From the NCBI RefSeq assembly GCF_001949145.1, contig NW_019091355.1:161434-223433 (forward strand): a DNA stretch of 62,000 bases. The letters run 5' to 3'. The notes below the pieces were generated by a model. That model did not search any database and was not told the DNA's origin. It was given only the letters and a program-made list of their open reading frames with translations. Positions 56,168-62,000 of the stretch are shown here, piece by piece (positions within the stretch are counted from its first letter, which is position 1; each line of letters begins with the position of its first letter). A program made the position numbers and the translations under genes. The DNA comes from Acanthaster planci. Its lineage: Eukaryota; Echinodermata; Asteroidea; Valvatida; Acanthasteridae.

Positions 56168-58231
56168 TTATCTTCCATTTGTCAAAGAAATATGTGGCGC
56201 CATCTATTGACGAGTTTCAGCTAGGTTTTCGGATTACATTTCCTATAAAGTATTTGGTGCCCTCCTCGAACTTCCCTGAACTTCATGTCTAGTTAATTTT
56301 TTCAACCTCTGCTGACGAGTTTTAGCCAATGTTTTGACCTTCATGAAAATGGATTTTTGGATATAAGACTATTTATTACCCGCATTTTCACCAGTTTCTT
56401 ACATTTCATTTACAGTACATGTACTTTGGCTTCTGTTTAAAACTAGTTTTTCTAAGTTGGAAATGTTTGCTGCCCTTTATTGCTTGAACTTGTTTCTGAG
56501 ATTACATTTTTGGCAAAGATTAATGAAGATCTGTAAGACAGCATGAAAATAATGTGTTCAAAAAACATGCGCAAGGTTTAACTTATCATCAGGATATGTA
56601 ATTTTATTCAAATTACTTGAATAGAGACAAATGATGACAATCAGCAGAAAAGGGGGGAATCACTGTTTTCATGAAGAGACACCCATATGGGTCGAGTTCG
56701 GGCGGCCTTTTCTTGACACGGGTTTCTTGTTCTCACGCTCGAACGGCAGGAACACGACTCAAGAACATTGTTCTCGGAACAGGATCACACACCACCTCCT
56801 CGTCAGGGTTTTACAGGAACACATGGAAAAACTCGTGAGATTTTGATTTTTGACCAGCTGCAAAAAGTAGAGAGATGGCTTCCAAAACCATAGACAATGG
56901 GAAGTTTTTCAAAATTAACATTCATTATTTTCTGTAACACAGAAATGAATGTTCCTGTTTATATAGAAAAGAATTCGGCCCATCCAAACATTAACTCTCG
57001 AATAACATTGCCTACATGGACACCGCCATGTTGCATGTTGCTTGTCACTAACTACCAGCGATAACTGGTAGTTTGTTCCTGGCGTTCAAGCAGCCGACCC
57101 ACCAACAACAAATTGAGCTGTTCGTGAACATACGGGAACAAGCCACCCGAACTCGGCCATGGATTACGAAAAAAACAGGTGTTAGGATAAGCACAATTAA
57201 GAGAAGTTTCTTCCATATTTTAAATTGCAAAAACTACAACATGTATTCTACATATATAAAACTTTATGCAGTTAAGAAACCTCTGAATGATTCTTTTAAG
57301 TGTCAACTTTTACATGGTCCCAGTAGCTAGAAAAAACACATTTGTTAATTAGCTGAAATCAATTAGTACAAATTTGATTCTCTTCCTGAAATTAAAAAAT
57401 TCACACTTTCCTTCATTCTAGCCCTTCTGTTCAATTTTACCTGCAAGCCTGCATTACAAGCTCAGGCAATTGCTGCTGTAAATGTAAGATATTAATGTTT
57501 TTCTTGGTGAAACGTCAATCTCAGTTGACCTATTTTTATGCTTATCAGGGCAATATGTTTTGCACACGTACATGGGACAGGAATGTTGGTCTTCCTTCAT
57601 AACGCATAGTGTAGTTATGGAGATGCCTACCCCTAACATCATAAATGTAATTTAGAAATAAATGATTTTTGCTTGTGGAAGCATGCTAAAATAGTTAAAT
57701 TTGATGCTTTGAAGGAAAACTAACAAAAGTATCGAAATAATAAAAAAAGTTTTTGACATTTTCCATCTCTTAAAGAAAACAGTGGCAAAATGACTACATG
57801 TACAAACCTGAGGTTGTGGTATATTTGGACTTAAAATACTCAACACACAGCACATGGTAGACTCTATTTTTTTCTAAACATCGAAGCCTCGGTAGTCATC
57901 TGTCTTTGCATTACCAACAGAAATAATAAAACTTGGCCCGAAAGCTCTCTTGCTAGCTAGTGACATGTCAAGTAGAGCTCTTACGTCACAATAAACCATG
58001 CAGACAATTTCTAAACTCCCATGAGCTTGCAAAAATACTGTGATAATTAAAGCTAACAGTTTGAAAGCAAACACACAGAAACTATTGTAACACAGAAATC
58101 CCTGCCAGTTTGACAAGTGAAGAGTGAGTAGTTTTACAATGAGGGCATTGGATTTCAACATTTAACAGGACAGATTAAACCTGGCCTGATTCATTACTGT
58201 TTTCAAAATAACCTCGACTGCTGACTTTGAT

Positions 58232-58237
58232 TTTATT
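58232..58237 (-). terminator. Candidate poly(A) signal AATAAA, ZGRF1
   Basis: TTTATT on the plus strand reads AATAAA on the minus strand, about 85 bases after the ZGRF1 stop codon, a normal spacing for a short 3' UTR. Confidence 0.5.
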
Positions 58238-58321
58238 CTAATATATCCTCCAAATCTCCAATATCAAAACTTGATACTGGCTTGTTTTCTTGCAAGCTCA
58301 TCTCTCTGTCAGAATCTTCCA

Positions 58322-58554
58322 TTACAGACAGAAAGGACTTGGGCTGCTTTTATGAGAGGAATGAAGTCCTACCTCCTTTGCTGTGGAATCTTCCATTTCT
58401 GATGCAGGGGAGAAATAGGGGCTATTCTGAGGATGAGGAGAACCCTCTACCTCAGTCTGATCATGGCTTGGATCTTGCTTTAAAAGTTCTTCTAATTGTG
58501 GCGTCCATTGCTTCCGAAACAGCTGTGATGACTGGATCCCATTTTCAACATCTA
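58322..58554 (-). CDS. ZGRF1: ZGRF1 last coding exon
   Basis: It encodes QSSQLFRKQWTPQLEELLKQ, then a Ser/Pro-rich end SHKSSPSPFCL and TAA at 58324-58322. The tail is poorly conserved, so the exact last-exon end is less certain. Confidence 0.8.
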
Positions 58555-61500
58555 CTTCGAAAATAAATGGTTCTCAGTAAAAAGTAACATTCACAGTTTT
58601 GAAAAAAAATTCATTGGTAGCAGTACTCCATTTACCAATCAAGACACCTAAGCATGCAGAACGTGCATTGATTCTGAAATGCCTGGTCTTATTCCTGTGC
58701 CATCGAAGTTCTTAGGATGTTTTGGCTGGTAAGCTGTTCCACAGATTGTAATACTATTAGCAACAATTGATTGTCTTACCTTTGCACTTATCAATAACTT
58801 TGCCCCACAAGGTGTTGGCAGACAGGATGCGTAGATTACCCACAATCAACAGGTGGTTCTTGGATCTGGTAAGGGCTACATTGGTTCTCCTAGAGAATTT
58901 AAAACAAATCAGTCAACTAAACCACCCTTAAGCCACCCATTTCTCAACCATGAATTCAGCATTCCAGCTTGTGCCTACTGCTTAAATGAAATGAAAAGAC
59001 AGTTAATCTGGCTACTGATTTGGGGACGTACTGATGTACAGTTGCAATGATGGGGAAACATGTTAAACCGGAATCATGGAAGCAAGTAAGGATTTACAAA
59101 ATTGTGAGTTTGCAGCAACTAGTTTTCCTTCTTCAGAAAAATACCTCAATAACGAACACCCTTGGATCCAAGATTTTTAGCAGCCCAAGTAAATCCTCGC
59201 TAAAGCTAAAGGCCACAAAATGTCAACTTGATGCTTCACAGGATAACTTGGCATCCTTACTTGTCTGAATCTGCAAATCCCATGTAGTCAGTCCGCACAC
59301 AAGACAAGATGATAACTCCTTTTTCACCTCCTTGAAAAGCATCCACTGTAGATATCTGAATAGCTTTCAAGCTTTTTCGTATGCTCAACCTGGAGAATAA
59401 TGGATAAAAGACTTTGTTGACCAAATTTACCAACCAATATTGAGGAAATCTATCACATGTGGCTGAATCAATAGCAGTCAATGACAGACCCATAAATGTC
59501 TCACAGTCTTAACAATTTTGATTTGTCAACAGTATGGTCTGGTTTGAGTGAACAACTTAATCAAGGCCAGCACTCCAGCCACAAATTTGCCCTTTCCTTT
59601 TTCTACACGGAGGTAGGAGAGAGGCTTCTTACTTGCTTGCCTGCAGTAGGATGTTAATCTGGGCTGTCTGCGCCTTATACAGTGTAATCACACCTATGTC
59701 TGCTGACTGGACACCAAGTAGGACCAATGTTTCAATCAGAAAGACAACAAACGATGCCTCCTGCTCGTTGTAGTAGCTACCATCATTAGCACCGCATTCT
59801 TTCCCACTGGAGACACTATAAAAACACAGTGTTGGCAGGGGCTGTGCAAATAAAAACAAGTAGCATTGTGAAGGAACATCTGGGTTCTAATGATTCATAT
59901 TAGCCCTACAGCTCTGGGCTAACTGACTGTCTTCATCAGCTTGCTGAAATTAACTTTGACCAATGCAATCACCTGTAACTAATAGTATGAAGATAACAGA
60001 ATTTTCTCTTGTTTCACTGTATTAGTTGATGGCATGTGTATAGAACTTGTGCTATTATGTCTAAAAAGCCAATGGTCACAAACACAAATCACACTTATGA
60101 CATCCAGGAACAGTGCACTACATTAAAAGAAAAAATCTGCAACCTGATATTGATATTTTGGAATTGTAAGAAATGCTAAAGTGTGTACCATGGACTGAGT
60201 AACTCTGACAGGGAATAAAAGGGACAGTAGCAGTTCCAACTAGCTTAAACCAGATTACTAAAAAAAAATAAAGCAACAGGTGTTAAATACTAACAGCGAG
60301 TGGGAGTCTATCCCGAGTTGTCACACCATCAATGAGTTGCTGCTCATAGAATAAGCTGTTAGCTATGGCACTGATAGTGGGATGACATCGGTACTGAGTA
60401 CGTAGCAATATCGGCTTACAGCCCTGTGACAAGTGAAACAAGTCTTACAAAGTTCATTTTTATTCATACAGTGAACGACAAAAATTAACAGCGATGAAAC
60501 TTGAACTTGGTATCGTAGAAATGCATTAGCATAAGATTTTGTAGCGATTGCTCCTTCTCCTTGGTCCTACTGATTTGATTTAAGTTCTTCCTTAAACTGG
60601 GATCTTGTATCTCAAATCACTTGATGTTCGAACTAAATACCTCCTGAATACCCTTTAAGTTCCCATACAATATGGGTGTCCTAATTTCTCAATATCTTTG
60701 CTTTTGTGTGCTGTTCCAATAGCACCTTGAAAAGATACTTCTTTGGTTCAGTAAAGATAACTGAATCAAGAAGGGATTTATAACTGAACCTTTAATATCT
60801 GAGCCATCAACCCTACAGCTTCTTTCAGCCAATGTTCTAGGGTCATAGTGAAAAGCTCACCAAGAGAATCAATCTGTCAAACAGTGTCTGCTCTAAACCA
60901 CAGCCGTGAGTAGCCTCAGAGCCTTGAATTGTTGGATCAAGTTGCTTAGGATCACCAACTAAGACAAGATTCTCACACTGGAACCTGGTGATGGGAAGGA
61001 GAGAGGAGGGTTCGGTCATCTGACTGCACTCATCAAGGAGGACAACCTGTGAGTTACAAGGAGACGATAGAAGACAGTGTACATCATTAAACAATCATCT
61101 GAATCTCATGATGGCTGGATTTGAACAAAATACTTCAACTGTGTTTATCTAATACAACAAATTGGCCATGCACATTTGTACTAGAGGCAAGTATACTTCA
61201 ACTCATATGCACAGACAGATGGACAAAAATATAGATCATCTACTCACAGGAAACTTAAGGTTGTTCATACAAGGGAAGGTTGATGCAGCACAGGTGACAC
61301 CAACTACCTTGACACTACCCAGGAGATCCCTGTTTCTACCAAGACGTTGTCTCTCGATGCTTCTCTTGACCTGATGTTTCTCAGTGGGAGTCAGGTCCGT
61401 CTTAAGCATCTCATACAGCTCTCTGATCTCCTGACTGTCTTTACTATCTGAGGCGTGAACACTTAAGGGATGGAGAACAAAAGTGATCAATAACTTGGAT

Positions 61501-61877
61501 CCCTACCTTTCAGAATGGGTCAAGAATACACTGCACCATAATTTCAAAGTACAGTGAAGGGAAATTTGTGGGTATTTTTGAACTATTCTTACAGAAATTT
61601 CAACAACTTCCTTACTTTTAAAAAGGCCTGATATCAACAAATCATATTTTACAGGTACGTAAAAGAACCTCATTTAAATCAAATTGATTTTTTCAATCAA
61701 GTCAAAATTAAACCAATTTACGACCCAAAACAACTAGAGTCTGGACGGTACAAGGTCAGAATGGCTGGGGCTTTGATAATATCAAGGGGCTGACTCTACC
61801 TGTATGGCAACACTGGCTTGGCAATTTTCTTCACACTTCCAACTCGAATGAAATCCTCAAAACCAAGATCCAATAAT
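58322..61877 (-). CDS. ZGRF1: ZGRF1-like superfamily 1 helicase, C-terminal half (partial)
   Basis: ZGRF1 is a UPF1-like DNA helicase that acts in recombination repair of replication-blocking lesions. Eight exons join in frame to 428 residues: 61877-61800, 61461-61248, 61046-60861, 60423-60295, 59841-59633, 59389-59261, 58889-58780, 58554-58322. Motifs in order: LLDLGFEDFIRVGSVKKIAK, motif II VVLLDECSQMTEPSSLLPI, motif III LVGDPKQLDPTIQGSE, motif IV LRTQYRCHPTISAIAN, then LPTLCFYSV and DIGVITLYKAQ, motif V QISTVDAFQGGEKGVIILS, motif VI TNVALTRSKNHLLIVGNLR. Walker A, the GRF zinc finger and the start lie right of the window. Motif III has Asp where PPT is usual in UPF1-like helicases. The C-terminal 60 or so residues are low in conserved features. 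Confidence 0.93.
58780..58889 (-). CDS. ZGRF1: ZGRF1 exon G (motif VI)
   Basis: It encodes RTNVALTRSKNHLLIVGNLR and ANTLWGKVIDKC, including the arginine-finger motif. Acceptor CTCTAG, donor GTAAGA. Confidence 0.95.
59261..59389 (-). CDS. ZGRF1: ZGRF1 exon F (motif V)
   Basis: It encodes AIQISTVDAFQGGEKGVI and LSCVRTDYMGFADSD. Acceptor TCTCCAG, donor GTAAGG. Confidence 0.95.
59633..59841 (-). CDS. ZGRF1: ZGRF1 exon E
   Basis: It encodes PLPTLCFYSVSSGKECGAND and VQSADIGVITLYKAQTAQIN. Acceptor TTTGCACAG, donor GTAAGA. Confidence 0.93.
60295..60423 (-). CDS. ZGRF1: ZGRF1 exon D (motif IV)
   Basis: It encodes ILLRTQYRCHPTISAIANSL and FYEQQLIDGV. Acceptor TGTCACAG; donor GTTAGT is weak but is the one that keeps phase. 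Confidence 0.9.
60861..61046 (-). CDS. ZGRF1: ZGRF1 exon C (motifs II and III)
   Basis: It encodes VVLLDECSQMTEPSSLLPI (DExxQ Walker B), GDPKQLDPTIQGSE and GLEQTLFDRL. Phase 0 to 0. Confidence 0.95.
61248..61461 (-). CDS. ZGRF1: ZGRF1 exon B
   Basis: It encodes VHASDSKDSQEIRELYEML, LGRNRDLLGSVKVVGVTCAA and FPCMNNLKFP. Acceptor CCTTAAG, donor GTGAGT. Confidence 0.92.
61800..61877 (-). CDS. ZGRF1: ZGRF1 exon A (first in window)
   Basis: It encodes LLDLGFEDFIRVGSVKKIAK and PVLPY. Acceptor TCTGGCAG, donor GTAGAG. Confidence 0.9.
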
Positions 61878-62000
61878 CTGCCAGAAAAGGACATGAGAAT
61901 ACAATTAAGTTAACTTCCCTTCTATTCTCCAAAACGTACAATTTACAGCAACAGAATATTACACTTAATTTTATGCCTTAAGTAGTATAAATGCAAAGAA

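Larger units (their letters stand above)
52441..58321. other. Region downstream of the cadherin (3' UTR and intergenic)
   Basis: AT-rich and without convincing genes. AATAAA occurs at 52477-52482, 54858-54863 and 54996-55001, so the cadherin 3' UTR may be short or reach about 55.0 kb. From 55.05 to 56.3 kb lies the hairpin and GCGCCCTCT repeat cluster, with a gap. A diverged inverted pair (about 56690-56770 against 57070-57170, sharing cgagttcgggyggc) marks an old foldback element. 57.4-58.2 kb shows nothing I recognise. Confidence 0.5.

Overview
The window is animal nuclear DNA. Every gene is split by spliceable introns (GT-AG, one probable GC-AG), and the non-coding DNA is AT-rich and full of short inverted-repeat transposons and tandem repeats. 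The proteins (hnRNP H/F, RBM22, a CDH23-type cadherin, ZGRF1) are general animal families. The repeats, including an inverted-repeat element starting CAGGGCCCAATTTC and many AGAGGGCGCT/AGCGCCCTCT motifs, suggest a marine invertebrate deuterostome. I lean to an echinoderm such as a sea star, but a lancelet or acorn worm is not excluded. Three runs of N are assembly gaps.

Layout. (1) 1-8341, plus strand: the 3' eight coding exons of an hnRNP H/F splicing regulator; its 5' end lies left of the window. (2) 10303-16225, minus strand: a complete nine-exon RBM22 gene (474 aa), a core spliceosome protein, convergent with the hnRNP gene. (3) 19132-52440, plus strand: a large cadherin gene. I reconstruct 38 coding exons that join in frame to 1892 residues: signal peptide, about 14 cadherin repeats, a membrane-adjacent domain, one transmembrane helix and a tail ending ITEI. 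This is the plan of the CDH23/CDHR2 mechanosensory and microvillar cadherins. (4) 58322-61877, minus strand: the last eight exons of ZGRF1, a UPF1-like superfamily 1 DNA helicase, convergent with the cadherin; its 5' half lies right of the window.

The genes do not form an operon or a known pathway. The two splicing factors are neighbours, and the cadherin and helicase appear unrelated to them. All exon joins were checked by reading-phase bookkeeping. None was tested against transcripts.

The most unusual content is non-coding: a 2.8-kb array of a 21-bp minisatellite with higher-order structure in a late cadherin intron; a cluster of near-identical hairpins downstream of the cadherin; a hAT-like miniature transposon family with perfect 8-bp target duplications, including a copy of only 33 bp; and a 117-bp in-phase tandem duplication that copies an hnRNP H/F 5' splice site.
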